Positions 49,956 through 58,920 of a stretch of DNA of 64,000 bases are shown here, one piece after another. Source of the DNA: Lederbergia panacisoli (lineage in GTDB: Bacteria > Bacillota > Bacilli > Bacillales > Bacillaceae_C); contig NZ_JANJGU010000004.1 of NCBI RefSeq assembly GCF_024626525.1, positions 186,001 through 250,000 of the forward strand, given 5' to 3'. Position 1 is the stretch's first letter, and each line of letters opens with the position of its first letter. The translations under genes and the position numbers were made by a program. The notes under the pieces were generated by a model. The model was given only the letters and a program-made list of their open reading frames with translations, searched no databases and had not been told where the DNA came from.

Positions 49956-50007
49956 TAGTAAAAAAATATCACCTTAAGCGTAAGGTAGGTTATCAATTGT
50001 CGCGGGA

Positions 50008-50049
50008 GCACTCCTTTCTTTTAAAAAAAGGAGTGTTTCCGTTTTTTTT
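50008..50049 (+). terminator. Terminator after the esterase
   Basis: CACTCCTTT pairs with AAAGGAGTG, then TTTCCGTTTTTTTT. Confidence 0.75.
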
Positions 50050-50168
50050 GGTATACGAGGATGTTCAGTACCTACACCATTAAAGAATCTATAAACATGA
50101 ATTTAAATAATATTTTTCATTTTGGAAACTCTAATGATTATTAAGTGGGATAATTTGGAGGTACCTAA

Positions 50169-51179
50169 ATGGAGAGAAATGATAATAAAACGGGGTTAAC
50201 ATCAGCTGAAATGGGGAAGCTTTGGGCAACCTATATAGGTAATACAATGGGGAAATGTGTTCTCAGTTATTATCTTAAACATATAGATGATCGTGCTATT
50301 AAAAAGGTTTTAAAGGATGCATTGAATTTAAGCGAAGACTGGATAATGAATATAAAATCCATTTTTAAAAAAGAGAATTTTCCTCTACCCGTTGGATTTG
50401 CAAATGATGACGTAAATTTAGACGCACCAAGACTATTTCATGATGAATTTTATCTACATTACTTGCAATATTTAGGTAAGGCAGGATTGAGTATTTATTC
50501 CGTGGCCGTTCCATTGGTAACAAGAAAAGATATAAGAAATTTATTTATAAAGGGTCTTAATGATACCTCCAAATTGTTGGGGGAGGTCAACGATGTGCTC
50601 ATGTCGAAAGGACACCTGGCAAATTCACCTCATATACCAAGCCCTAAAGGTACTGATTTTATAGATAAGCAGAATTTCTTAAATGGTTTTGGAGGAAATA
50701 AAAGACCTCTCCATGGATTAGAAATAGCTCATCTATATGGAAATATCAATAATGATGTTACGAGTAAAGCACTCATTATCGGATTTAGCCAAGGAGCTAA
50801 AAATGAAAAAGTGAGAAAGTTTTTAGAGCGCGGAAAAAGTATTAACCATAAGCATATAGAAATGCTTACAAAAAAACTGTCCGAAGATCATCTGCCTTCA
50901 CCAACACTTTTAGACCATTTGGTCACGACGTCTACACATCCGCCGTTTTCAGATAAACTGATGGTTTTTCATAAAATCGACATGTTTTCAATGAAAATAA
51001 GAGAATATGCCAATGGAGCGTCTATTAACGGAAGAAAAGATATAGGTGCCTTATATGCCAGATGTTTATTAGATGTTTCATTATATGTAGAAGATGGAGC
51101 CAATGTTATGATTGATCATAATTGGCTAGAACAGCCGCCAGAGGCGCCAAACCGAAACCAATTAACGAAAGAGAAGTAG
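50169..51179 (+). CDS. DUF3231 family protein
   Basis: 336 residues, entirely helical, in two similar halves: each begins with an N-S-A-E-M-G-K-LW or HGLEIAHLYGN-like helix, and repeated LLxEVNDVLMSKG- and LTKKLSEDHLPSP-like helices follow, so the protein is an internal duplication. This is the DUF3231 family, common and multi-copy in spore-forming Bacilli, of unknown function with possible four-helix (ferritin-like or coat-like) packing. No signal peptide. GGAGG before the ATG. Single gene. Confidence 0.82.
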   Translation: MERNDNKTGLTSAEMGKLWATYIGNTMGKCVLSYYLKHIDDRAIKKVLKDALNLSEDWIMNIKSIFKKENFPLPVGFANDDVNLDAPRLFHDEFYLHYLQYLGKAGLSIYSVAVPLVTRKDIRNLFIKGLNDTSKLLGEVNDVLMSKGHLANSPHIPSPKGTDFIDKQNFLNGFGGNKRPLHGLEIAHLYGNINNDVTSKALIIGFSQGAKNEKVRKFLERGKSINHKHIEMLTKKLSEDHLPSPTLLDHLVTTSTHPPFSDKLMVFHKIDMFSMKIREYANGASINGRKDIGALYARCLLDVSLYVEDGANVMIDHNWLEQPPEAPNRNQLTKEK

Positions 51180-51217
51180 ACTACAAATGTGCACAAGTGA
51201 TAAAGATAGAGGATTTT

Positions 51218-51268
51218 TTGACATGAAACCGAAAGGTGTTATATTATAAAAGTGTAACCAAATGGTTT
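51218..51268 (+). promoter_or_regulatory. Promoter and ArsR-type operator
   Basis: TTGACA (51218-51223) and TATTAT (51242-51247) are 18 bases apart. AACCAAATGGTT (51256-51267) just downstream is a near-perfect dyad of the kind bound by ArsR regulators of AHSA1 pairs. Confidence 0.65.
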
Positions 51269-51297
51269 TATATTTTTGCGTCAAAAGGAGAACAATG

Positions 51298-51723
51298 ATG
51301 GAAAACAATCATCAAGTACAAGATATTATACAATCAGTCATAATTGAGGGACCCATTCAAAAAGTATGGGATACTGTGTCCACTTCTGAAGGGATTGCGT
51401 CATGGTTTATGCCGAATGATTTTGAGCTGAAAGTAGGACATGAATTTCATGTGCAATCACCATATGGACCATCTCCATGCAAAGTATTAGAAATAGAGGA
51501 ACCGCATCGGCTTTCTTTTTCATGGGATACGGATGGATGGGTCGTTACGTTTATATTAAAAGATTTAGGAGATAAAACAGAATTTACTCTCATTCACGGC
51601 GGATGGAAGGAAGCAGATACAATCGTGCCAAAAGCAGGGGAGAAGTCTTCTATTATTCGCGATAAGATGAATCAAGGTTGGGCTGGTATAACGAAGAAGC
51701 TTGGAAAGGTTGTGGGGGGCTGA
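51298..51723 (+). CDS. SRPBCC/AHSA1 domain protein
   Basis: About 141 residues with the helix-grip START-like fold: [23 protein letters not shown] at the start (shown in parts: [19 protein letters not shown]), central [10 protein letters not shown] and [10 protein letters not shown]. The family binds small hydrophobic ligands. ATG 51298 fits AAAGGAG better than 51295 or the longer frame. It is followed directly by an ArsR gene (TGA then GTG), a well-known operon pair in which the ligand-binding protein probably works with the regulator. Confidence 0.86.
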   Translation: MENNHQVQDIIQSVIIEGPIQKVWDTVSTSEGIASWFMPNDFELKVGHEFHVQSPYGPSPCKVLEIEEPHRLSFSWDTDGWVVTFILKDLGDKTEFTLIHGGWKEADTIVPKAGEKSSIIRDKMNQGWAGITKKLGKVVGG

Positions 51724-52071
51724 GTGTCTTCATCTGCTAAAAAGTACGATGTCTTTCAATCAATTGCGGATCCAACTAGAAGAAAAATGCTTCAATTGCT
51801 AGCCCAAAAAGAAATGCCTATTTCAACTATAACATCACATTTTTCGATGAGCCGCACGGCTATTGCCAAACATCTTCATATTCTTTCAGAAGCCAAATTA
51901 GTTAACGGTCAAAAGGTTGGTCGAGAAAAGATATATACATTACAGCCCGAGCCCTTTGAAGAGATAAAACAGTGGCTTTCTTATTACGATCAGTTTTGGA
52001 ATAATAAGCTGTCCATGCTAAAAACGGTGGTTGAAAATAATAAGGCGATTAAAGCGGAAAAAGAAGAATAA
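51724..52071 (+). CDS. ArsR family regulator
   Basis: 115 residues, winged helix. SIADPTRRKMLQLLAQKE is the opening helix, SMSRTAIAKHLHILSEAKLV the recognition helix, and VGREKIYTL the wing. No cysteine metal site, so it is of the SdpR/AHSA1-linked type rather than a metal sensor. Starts with GTG immediately after the AHSA1 stop. Probably represses the pair through the AACCAAATGGTT dyad. Confidence 0.88.
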   Translation: MSSSAKKYDVFQSIADPTRRKMLQLLAQKEMPISTITSHFSMSRTAIAKHLHILSEAKLVNGQKVGREKIYTLQPEPFEEIKQWLSYYDQFWNNKLSMLKTVVENNKAIKAEKEE

Positions 52072-52079
52072 AACTTGGA

Positions 52080-52110
52080 AACGTGCATGAAGATTGCTTC
52101 ATGCACGTTC
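52080..52110 (+). terminator. Terminator-like hairpin after the ArsR gene
   Basis: AACGTGCATGAAG pairs perfectly with CTTCATGCACGTT; only TCTTG follows, so termination may be partial. Confidence 0.6.
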
Positions 52111-52318
52111 TTGATATGTAACCATCATAAAATTAGTGCTGTGATAAGTCGATAATATGTGGATTTTTTTCGAATTAATAAGATATAATTGAGATATATA
52201 ATGTGAAGTGATTCACAATAAATCCAAAGATTTCGAGGAGGTAAAAGGATCAAAGGTAGAGGTTTTTAGTATGGGGGAAGGTAGTAAGCTAAAAAAAATA
52301 AAAAGGAGTGAATACAAT

Positions 52319-52846
52319 ATGAAGCTGAAATTGCTCGCAGTAATCTTGTTGCTGGCTACTATTGTATTAAGTGCTTGCAACGGAAAAAACATTAGTGAAG
52401 ATAATAAAACTCTGAACATTAAAGAATTAGTGCATGACTATAGTGTGGGGAACATTAAGAACAGTCAATCTGCCTCGATTACTTCAGACCAACTCATTAT
52501 TACTAACAGCGATGAAAGTAAAACAATCTACGACTTGCCCGAAGATGAATTTTTTGTTTCAATAGCACCTTTCATCAATGAAACACATCCATGCAAAAAT
52601 CATAGCCTAACGGGTTGCCAAGGGGAAATGACGGATAAAGAGTTTGATGTATATATTGAAGATCATAATGGCAATGTAGTGCTGGATAAAACATTAAAAT
52701 CCCAATCTAATGGTTTTATCGATTTATGGTTACAGCGTGACAAAGAGTATCGCATAACGATTAGTCACGAGGGGAAAAAGGTAGAGTCGGAATTTTCTAC
52801 CTTTAAAGGGGATGGCACCTGTATTACCACTATGCAACTAACATAA
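52319..52846 (+). CDS. cueP: CueP-like copper-binding lipoprotein
   Basis: 175 residues: lipobox LSAC (C20) and a CueP domain. The three conserved cysteines are C92 (HPCKNHSLTGC), C100 and C168 (GDGTCITTMQLT), and DEFFVSIAPFINETH and GFIDLWLQRDKEYRITI match the family, known in Salmonella as the periplasmic copper-binding protein CueP. A membrane-tethered copper binder is expected here. ATG 52319 follows AAAAGGAGTG; the longer frame to 52208 is not credible. Single gene, no copper exporter next to it. Confidence 0.82.
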   Translation: MKLKLLAVILLLATIVLSACNGKNISEDNKTLNIKELVHDYSVGNIKNSQSASITSDQLIITNSDESKTIYDLPEDEFFVSIAPFINETHPCKNHSLTGCQGEMTDKEFDVYIEDHNGNVVLDKTLKSQSNGFIDLWLQRDKEYRITISHEGKKVESEFSTFKGDGTCITTMQLT

Positions 52847-53046
52847 CTACAAAATGGGAAAAGAACTAAGATTCAATTCCCATCGCTTTTGTAAACAGTT
52901 GTTATTTTAAAGGATTGGCATGTCGTATAAGCTAACGGTCCAACAAGTATGAAATGAATGGATAAAACATTCGATATAAAGTAAAATAGAATATAGAAAA
53001 GAACAAGGGGTTTTCTCTATATGGGCTTCGCTTTTGAAAATTTTTA

Positions 53047-53094
53047 TTTGTGAAATTGTGAGCAATGCAATACATATTAATTACGAATGTGAAA
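53047..53094 (+). promoter_or_regulatory. ResD-like direct repeats before the FNT gene
   Basis: TTTGTGAAA (53047-53055), ATTGTGAGC (53055-53063) and AATGTGAAA (53086-53094) resemble TTTGTGAAT, the known ResD site of B. subtilis nitrate/nitrite and NO genes. They lie 43-90 bases before the gene. The stretch 52847-53136 shows nothing else. Confidence 0.45.
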
Positions 53095-53136
53095 CTTTGA
53101 ACAAAAACAATATATTAATGAAAGGGCGAATCAAAA

Positions 53137-53961
53137 ATGGCAACCTCGGAAATGAATGCGCTTGAAACATTAAGGAGGAAAGCCGAAACATCTGCTCTAA
53201 TGGTGGAAAACCGCTTTGTGGAATATTTAATTAGGGCGATGCTGGCAGGAGTTTATCTTGGTTTTGCAACGATTTTTTGTTTGAAAACAGTGAATGGCAT
53301 GTATATAAATCAAGAGCCATTAGCTGGGTTTGTTGCTGCTTTATTATTTGGAGTAGCCCTCGTCATGATTGTGTATGGTGGTGCTGAACTTTTTACAGGG
53401 AATACGATGTATTTTGCAATATCGACACTAAGTGGCCATACATCAGTGAAAATGACTATGCGTGTTTGGACTTTTTGTTTTATCGGAAATGCATTAGGTG
53501 GACTGTTTTTTGCCCTGTTAATGGCTCCAACTGGAATTATTCAAGAACTTGGAATGGAAAATTGGTTATTTGCCCTCGTAGAAGGGAAAATGAACCATAC
53601 TACTATTGAAATTTTCTTTAGGGCTATTTTATGTAATTGGATGGTATGCATGGCGATCTTTTTGCCGAAAACATTGAAAAATGAATTTGCTCAAATTTTT
53701 GCATTAATGTTGCTCGTAGCCGTTTTTTTCGTTTCCAGCTTTGAGCACGTCATCGCTAATTTAGTCTCATTTTCACTCGTTTTAATTATCCCGCATCCAG
53801 AAACGATTACAATTGGGAAGGCTATTCATAATTTAATTCCCGCAACATTCGGAAATATCATTGGCGGTGCCTTATTTATGGGCGCACTCTACACGTGGTT
53901 AAACGTCAAAAAAGTAAAAGATGTGAAAGTCACTAAACTAAGGGCAAAAAGATCCATATAA
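53137..53961 (+). CDS. Formate/nitrite transporter (FNT) family channel
   Basis: 274 residues, six membrane segments, pentameric channel family for small anions such as formate, nitrite or hydrosulfide. AGVYLGFATIFCLKT, YGGAELFTGNTMYF and the later CNWMVCMAIFL and FEHVIANLV are FNT signatures, including the ELFTG loop and the pore histidine (H in SFEHVIAN). GAAAGGGCG precedes the ATG. Nitrite transport (NirC-type) is favoured by the ResD-like sites upstream. Monocistronic. Confidence 0.87.
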   Translation: MATSEMNALETLRRKAETSALMVENRFVEYLIRAMLAGVYLGFATIFCLKTVNGMYINQEPLAGFVAALLFGVALVMIVYGGAELFTGNTMYFAISTLSGHTSVKMTMRVWTFCFIGNALGGLFFALLMAPTGIIQELGMENWLFALVEGKMNHTTIEIFFRAILCNWMVCMAIFLPKTLKNEFAQIFALMLLVAVFFVSSFEHVIANLVSFSLVLIIPHPETITIGKAIHNLIPATFGNIIGGALFMGALYTWLNVKKVKDVKVTKLRAKRSI

Positions 53962-54057
53962 CGAATGGCAATTATATGAAGTTTTAAAAAATCTTTTACA
54001 TTCATAAAAAATACGACTATACTTTCTGTATTGATAAGAAAGAAATAAGGTGGTACG

Positions 54058-54345
54058 ATGTTCGATCTTCTTTTTCATGATTCTTATACAGAGTGGGTAG
54101 TCCCATTAACTCTTGCTATTACATGGCTTCTTAGTTGGCAAATACTTTTATTATCCCATCCTGTTCAAGCAAACAGGAAAGGGAAAATAGATACTATTTT
54201 TCATATACAAGATATTTTGATTCCAGCTCCTCCAAAAGAGCGCCCAGTTTTCGATGTGTCACGTTTAATTAAAACAGTAAAAAGAAAAGAAGCTCCCGAT
54301 GATCCGGAAGGGCCACATCTTCTATTTTCATACACAAATTTCTAA
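54058..54345 (+). CDS. mifM: MifM-type ribosome-arrest leader protein
   Basis: 95 residues, the length of B. subtilis MifM, with one membrane segment (about 12-32, WVVPLTLAITWLLSW) and a C-terminal tail KEAPDDPEGPHLLF (78-90), an acidic proline-rich stretch at the place where MifM stalls in an acidic run. The gene lies 17 bases upstream of a YidC-type insertase. Known mechanism: stalling, caused by low YidC1 (SpoIIIJ) activity, opens a hairpin hiding the yidC2 ribosome site. That hairpin is present here (54319-54356). The arrest sequence itself is not conserved in detail, so function is inferred. Confidence 0.78.
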   Translation: MFDLLFHDSYTEWVVPLTLAITWLLSWQILLLSHPVQANRKGKIDTIFHIQDILIPAPPKERPVFDVSRLIKTVKRKEAPDDPEGPHLLFSYTNF

Positions 54346-54356
54346 ATAGAAGGGTG
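54319..54356 (+). promoter_or_regulatory. Hairpin sequestering the yidC2 ribosome site
   Basis: CTTCTATTT (54319-54327), inside the end of mifM, pairs perfectly with AAATAGAAG (54344-54352), which forms part of the AGAAGGGTG ribosome site of the next gene. A ribosome stalled near the mifM stop would block the 5' arm and free the site. Confidence 0.8.
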
Positions 54357-54362
54357 AAATCA

Positions 54363-55124
54363 TTGAAAAAAAACACAGTATTATTTTCAACTCTAGTCTT
54401 TGCATCAATCTTCCTTGGAGGATGTTCAGCTGTACAAAATAAAACAGGTTTCTTTTATAATACATTTGTGCGCCCATTTGCTTTTTTAATTCACGAAATT
54501 GGCTCCTTTTTCGGTGGGAATTTTGGTTTAGCTATTATCATCATTACGCTTCTCATTCGTTTGGTGCTTATGCCGTTTATGTTAAAAACATACAAGAACC
54601 AACAATTAATGAAAATAGCTATGGAGAAATTAAAGCCGGAAATGGAAGAAATACAAAAGAGAACAAAGGAAGCAAAAACGCCGGAAGAAAGAAAAATAGC
54701 TCAGCAAGAAATGATGGCTTTATATCAAAAGCATAACGTCAACCCGCTTAATATGGGCTGTCTGCCAATGCTAATTCAAATGCCGATTTTAATGGGGCTT
54801 TATTATGCCATTCGCGGCTCGGAGGAAATTGCGACTCATTCTTTTCTATGGTTCGACCTTGGACAAAGGGATATAGCGATGATGCTGATAGCTGGTTTTG
54901 TTTACTTTATCCAATCGCGGGTTTCTATGTCGACTGTTCCCGAAGCTCAAAGAAAACAAATGCAAGTTTTCTCGTATCTATCGCCAGCCATGATCATGTT
55001 TATCTCACTCTCAGTCCCTGCAGCCTTGCCGTTATACTGGGTAGTAGGAGGAACTTTCTTGATTATTCAAACATGGATTGGGCATAAGTATTATATGCAA
55101 CATCCCGAAAAAGCAAAAGAATAG
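54363..55124 (+). CDS. yidC: YidC/Oxa1-type membrane insertase (YidC2/YqjG-like)
   Basis: 253 residues, lipoprotein signal with lipobox LGGC (Cys21), then five membrane segments. The insertase motifs are seen: LLIRLVLMPFMLKTYKNQQL with the conserved arginine in the groove (R near residue 64), LGCLPMLIQMPILMGLY-like segment (NMGCLPMLIQMPILMGLYYA), and the C-terminal PLYWVVGG. TTG 54363 follows AGAAGGGTG by six bases; GTG 54354 lies inside that site. It follows mifM, so it is the inducible paralogue (YidC2, MisCB) rather than SpoIIIJ. Confidence 0.88.
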   Translation: MKKNTVLFSTLVFASIFLGGCSAVQNKTGFFYNTFVRPFAFLIHEIGSFFGGNFGLAIIIITLLIRLVLMPFMLKTYKNQQLMKIAMEKLKPEMEEIQKRTKEAKTPEERKIAQQEMMALYQKHNVNPLNMGCLPMLIQMPILMGLYYAIRGSEEIATHSFLWFDLGQRDIAMMLIAGFVYFIQSRVSMSTVPEAQRKQMQVFSYLSPAMIMFISLSVPAALPLYWVVGGTFLIIQTWIGHKYYMQHPEKAKE

Positions 55125-55131
55125 GTAAAAA

Positions 55132-55166
55132 TGGATAGCCTTCATACTTGAGGGCTATTCTTTTTG
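55132..55166 (+). terminator. Terminator after yidC2
   Basis: GGATAGCC pairs with GGCTATTC around a loop, followed by TTTTTG. Confidence 0.75.
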
Positions 55167-55252
55167 TCTGAATATGAAACTTTTTCCAACATTTATACGT
55201 CTAGTAAAGGATGAAAAATATATATTGATGGGATATTAGGGGGAAAAAGAGA

Positions 55253-56491
55253 GTGAAAAAGAAAATATGGATATGGACATTGTCAATCATTGTAGTATTG
55301 GCAATTGGAATAACGTTATTTTTTACATTAAATAAAAGCCCGAAAATGGCGGACAATGAAGTAGAAGAATTGCCGGTAATGGTCCAAAAGGCAAAAGAAG
55401 AAGAATTGGTAGAAACGATTCTTGTAACAGGTAAAATCGTTCCCGAAGATGAACAAAAGGTTTATATGGAACCTGAAAAAGGAGAAATCAGTAAATATAA
55501 GGTAAAGGAAAATCAAAAGGTAAAAGCAGGAGATCCATTATTTATCTATGATTCTTCGAAACTGAATAGGCAATTTGATAGAGCGGTAAGAGAAAGGGAT
55601 CTAATTCAAAGTCGTGCACAAACAGAAATAAATCAAATCGCTGAATTGAATAAACGTATTACGGACACAAAAAAGAAAGTTGGTGTACCGCAAAAGGTTA
55701 AGTCAGATGATCCAGAGGCTGAAGATGAAACGATCATTCCAGTAACCCAAGATGATGTGAATCAACTTTTAAATGAAAAAGTTCAATTGGAACTTCAGTA
55801 TGAAGGTACAAAGGCTGAGATTGAAGGTGCACAGGAACAAATTAATGAACTTGATGCTCAAATCAAAGCGATGACGGTAAAAAGTAAAATAAATGGGATT
55901 ATCGTTAAAGTCAATAAAAATGCGGTGAATAGTGAAACGGGAGTAAATGAACCTGTTATACATATCACTTCAAGTAAACCATTTAAAGTTATTGGAACCA
56001 TGAGCGAATTTGATGCTGTTAAAATTCAAAAAGATCAAGCGGTTATCGTCCGCCCTAAAGTATATAAGGATAGGGAATGGAAAGGCGTAGTGGAAACAGT
56101 TTCCCAATTTCCTAACGATGAAGGCGGCGGTGAAGATTTTGGCGGCGGAATGGGTGGAGGAAATGTCACAATGTATCCTTTTAAAGTAGGTATTACTGAT
56201 GATACGACTGAGCTCCGTCAAGGATTTCATGTTTCGCTGGAAGTCAAAATAAGTGGAGATGGCAATTCACTTGTTGTTCCACATATGGCAATCATTGATG
56301 AAGACGGCATGTCTTTCGTTTATGTTTTAAAGGATGGGAAGTTAGAAAGACGAGAAATTCAAACTGGTAAAATGAACGATGAATTTATCGAATTGACGGA
56401 GGGCGTCAGCTTAGGGGAGCTTGTCGTCACTATGCCTAATGAAGGCATGCATGATGGAATGGAAGTGGTCTCCTATGATGAAGTTGAGTGA
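55253..56491 (+). CDS. Membrane-fusion (adaptor) protein, YknX/MacA-like
   Basis: 412 residues: N-terminal membrane anchor (about 6-24), barrel-sandwich hybrid, coiled-coil hairpin (about 115-190, KLNRQFDRAVRERDLIQSRA, LNKRITDTKKK), then beta-barrel. The glycine-rich loop EGGGEDFGGGMGGGN near 287-300 is unusual. In B. subtilis YknX joins YknYZ to defend against the SDP toxin. Gap of about 13 bases negative (overlap) to the ATPase gene. No lipobox. Confidence 0.87.
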   Translation: MKKKIWIWTLSIIVVLAIGITLFFTLNKSPKMADNEVEELPVMVQKAKEEELVETILVTGKIVPEDEQKVYMEPEKGEISKYKVKENQKVKAGDPLFIYDSSKLNRQFDRAVRERDLIQSRAQTEINQIAELNKRITDTKKKVGVPQKVKSDDPEAEDETIIPVTQDDVNQLLNEKVQLELQYEGTKAEIEGAQEQINELDAQIKAMTVKSKINGIIVKVNKNAVNSETGVNEPVIHITSSKPFKVIGTMSEFDAVKIQKDQAVIVRPKVYKDREWKGVVETVSQFPNDEGGGEDFGGGMGGGNVTMYPFKVGITDDTTELRQGFHVSLEVKISGDGNSLVVPHMAIIDEDGMSFVYVLKDGKLERREIQTGKMNDEFIELTEGVSLGELVVTMPNEGMHDGMEVVSYDEVE

Positions 56492-57155
56492 GATTACAAA
56501 AGTTTACGGGAATGGTTCTTTGCAAGTTCCTGTACTGCATGATATCAATCTAACCATTGAGGATGGGGAGTTTGTTTCCATCATGGGTCCTTCCGGATCG
56601 GGGAAATCGACTTTAATGAATATTATAGGATTTCTCGACTACCCAACATCCGGTACGTATGAACTAAATGGAGAAAAAATTGGATTAGTAAAAGAAAATA
56701 AACTTGCTCAATTAAGAAATATGCATATTGGTTTTGTTTTTCAACAATTCTTTTTGCTGCCAAGAGCAAATGCTCTCAAAAATGTAGAGTCAACACTTAT
56801 ATATGCGGGTGTTTCAAAGCGGGAAAGAACTGAAAGAGCAATGGAAATGCTTGAAAAGGTTGGGTTGGAGGATCGAATGAAACATTTGCCAAACCAGTTG
56901 TCAGGTGGTCAAAAACAACGTGTAGCCATTGCAAGGGCGCTAGTAAATCAACCTTCCATTATTCTAGCAGACGAACCGACCGGAGCACTTGATTCAAAAA
57001 CTAGCGAACAAATTATGCAGCTATTAGTCCAATTAAACAAAGAAGGCAAAACCGTCATCATTGTCACCCATGAGGAGGAAATAGCCAAATATACAAATAG
57101 AATCATTACATTGAAGGATGGTAGAATTACAGATGACCGGAGGAAGAAACGATGA
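56478..57155 (+). CDS. MacB-type ABC ATPase, YknY-like
   Basis: 225 residues. Walker A GPSGSGKSTLM near 38-48, signature [15 protein letters not shown] near 143-157, Walker B ILADEPTGALDS near 160-171, switch VTHEEE. This is the LolD/MacB/YknY branch that pairs with FtsX-type permeases. ATG 56478 (after an adjacent ATG) gives the family N-terminus MKLSEITKVY; it overlaps the adaptor gene by 14 bases and the permease by 4. Confidence 0.92.
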   Translation: MKLSEITKVYGNGSLQVPVLHDINLTIEDGEFVSIMGPSGSGKSTLMNIIGFLDYPTSGTYELNGEKIGLVKENKLAQLRNMHIGFVFQQFFLLPRANALKNVESTLIYAGVSKRERTERAMEMLEKVGLEDRMKHLPNQLSGGQKQRVAIARALVNQPSIILADEPTGALDSKTSEQIMQLLVQLNKEGKTVIIVTHEEEIAKYTNRIITLKDGRITDDRRKKR

Positions 57156-58357
57156 GCATATGGGAAAGTTTTAAAATTGCCCTCTCCTCCATTTGGAATC
57201 ATAAGATTCGGTCGATTTTGACGATGCTTGGAATCATAATTGGTGTTGCGGCTGTCATTACGATCGTAGCCATTGGACAAGGTGCACAAACCTCTTTGCA
57301 AGACGAGTTTTTTAACACTGATAAAAATGCGATTGATATATTTTACGAGCCGACACCAACTGAGGATAAATCAGAAATGATGTGGATGGAACCTGAACTA
57401 TCGCAGGCCGATGTAGAGACGCTTGCGGCCGTTCCTGGGGTAAAGGCCGTATTAGCAACAAATCAAGGTTGGGGTGCGCTTGTTCATAATGAAAAGCAAG
57501 GTGACATGGAAATAACTGGGGTAGGTCCGGAATATTTTAAAGCAAGAAACATTAAGATCATTGAAGGCCGTCCAATTAATGTCCGCGATAACGATAGCAT
57601 GAACCGGATTATTATGATCGACACTGTTGCAAGGAAAAAGTTTTTTAAAGAAAGTGAGAATGTGATAGGTGAAATTGTTGATATAAATGATAATCCATAT
57701 AAAATCGTTGGCGTGTATGAATCTCATGTGCCGGAGCAATATCGTTATTCGGAATATGGTGAAATGCTGATGCCCCGTGCTTTAATATCGTTGATGTATG
57801 GGAATAGGGAAATTGAGAGACTAGCGATTATCGCAAGTGATGCTGATAAAATATCGGAAACTGGAAATCTGGCGGCGAGCACCCTTACGCAAAGCAAAAA
57901 GATTGAAGATGGACAGTATAGGATACACGATTTCTCTGAATATGAAAATGAATTTAATCAGTTCATATTGATCATTACGATATTTATCGGAAGCGTTGCA
58001 GGGATCTCACTTTTGGTAGGGGGGATCGGCGTAATGAATATTATGCTTGTTTCCGTCACTGAAAGAACGAGAGAAATTGGACTGCGTAAGGCTTTAGGAG
58101 CGACACGTGGAAGAATCTTGCTTCAATTTTTGATTGAATCCGTTACGTTGACCTCCTTGGGTGGTCTAATTGGCCTTGGATTTGCGGTCTTAGGCACATT
58201 GCTTATTTCCGAGTTCTCCCCAATAACAGCCACTATTAGTCCGCTTGTTGTATTAATTGGCATTGGTTTTTCCGCATTTATCGGTGTTGTGTTCGGGATA
58301 CTCCCAGCAAGCAAAGCATCAAAACTAAGTCCGATTGATGCATTACGATATGAATAA
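57152..58357 (+). CDS. MacB/FtsX-type permease, YknZ-like
   Basis: 401 residues: one membrane segment at about 21-42, a large outer MacB_PCD domain (about 45-260), then three membrane segments (about 270-390). VMNIMLVSVTERTREIGLRKALGAT is the classic loop, here split as MNIMLVSVTERTREIG and LRKALGATRGRILLQFL. Together with YknXY-like genes it forms an exporter or toxin-defence system; yknW is not present. TAA is followed by a terminator. Confidence 0.92.
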   Translation: MSIWESFKIALSSIWNHKIRSILTMLGIIIGVAAVITIVAIGQGAQTSLQDEFFNTDKNAIDIFYEPTPTEDKSEMMWMEPELSQADVETLAAVPGVKAVLATNQGWGALVHNEKQGDMEITGVGPEYFKARNIKIIEGRPINVRDNDSMNRIIMIDTVARKKFFKESENVIGEIVDINDNPYKIVGVYESHVPEQYRYSEYGEMLMPRALISLMYGNREIERLAIIASDADKISETGNLAASTLTQSKKIEDGQYRIHDFSEYENEFNQFILIITIFIGSVAGISLLVGGIGVMNIMLVSVTERTREIGLRKALGATRGRILLQFLIESVTLTSLGGLIGLGFAVLGTLLISEFSPITATISPLVVLIGIGFSAFIGVVFGILPASKASKLSPIDALRYE

Positions 58358-58358
58358 A

Positions 58359-58400
58359 AAGGTTGTCCTAAAGCAAGAGCGCTTTGGGACAATCTTTTTA
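58359..58400 (+). terminator. Terminator of the YknXYZ-like operon
   Basis: AAGGTTGTCCTAAAGC pairs with GCTTTGGGACAATCTT, then TTTTT. Confidence 0.85.
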
Positions 58401-58502
58401 ATGAGCCAACGAAATAGTGAATAAATTAACGAAAAGCAGTTTGTTCAATACCTCACAATTGGAGCGCCCTATGCTATATTGAATACAGAATAATATTCAA
58501 GG

Positions 58503-58896
58503 AGGGATAAGGGCGCATGGACGTGCCAATACGATTCTCATGCCACACGTCATTCGTTACAACGGTACAAAACCAAAGAAATTTGCGTCGTTTCCTAAAT
58601 ATGAAAAATTCATCGCTGATAAGAGATATGCAGAGATTGCAAGAATGTTAGGATTGCCAGCCAGAACTACAGCTGAAGGGGTAGTGAGCCTTATTCAAGC
58701 AATCATTAACTTGGCAAAAGAAATAGACATCCCGATGAGTATTGAGGCAAACGGAGTTGAGAAGGCTGCGTTTGATAGTAAAGTAGATTATTTGGCCGAA
58801 AGAGCATTTGAAGACCAATGCACAACTGCCAACCCTAAGCTACCATTAGTTACAGAGTTAGCGGAAATTTATAGGCAAGCGTACAAAAGGGTATAA
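58503..58896 (+). pseudogene. C-terminal remnant of adhE-type alcohol dehydrogenase
   Basis: The frame reads AHGRANTILMPHVIRYNGTK, FASFPKYEKFIADKRYAEIA and EDQCTTANPKLPLVTELAEI, the last 130 or so residues of the iron-containing alcohol dehydrogenase half of AdhE. The remaining hundreds of residues upstream are missing: 58400-58502 shows nothing of them. An ATG at 58540 would start inside the domain. So it is a fragment, joined to unrelated upstream DNA near 58505. Confidence 0.85.
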
Positions 58897-58920
58897 ATGA
58901 TTTTGATAATTTAAAGTGGA

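Noticed and set aside
58540-58896. Independent 118-residue gene
   Set aside because: The same frame extends upstream of the ATG with AdhE sequence, so it is the end of a truncated alcohol dehydrogenase.
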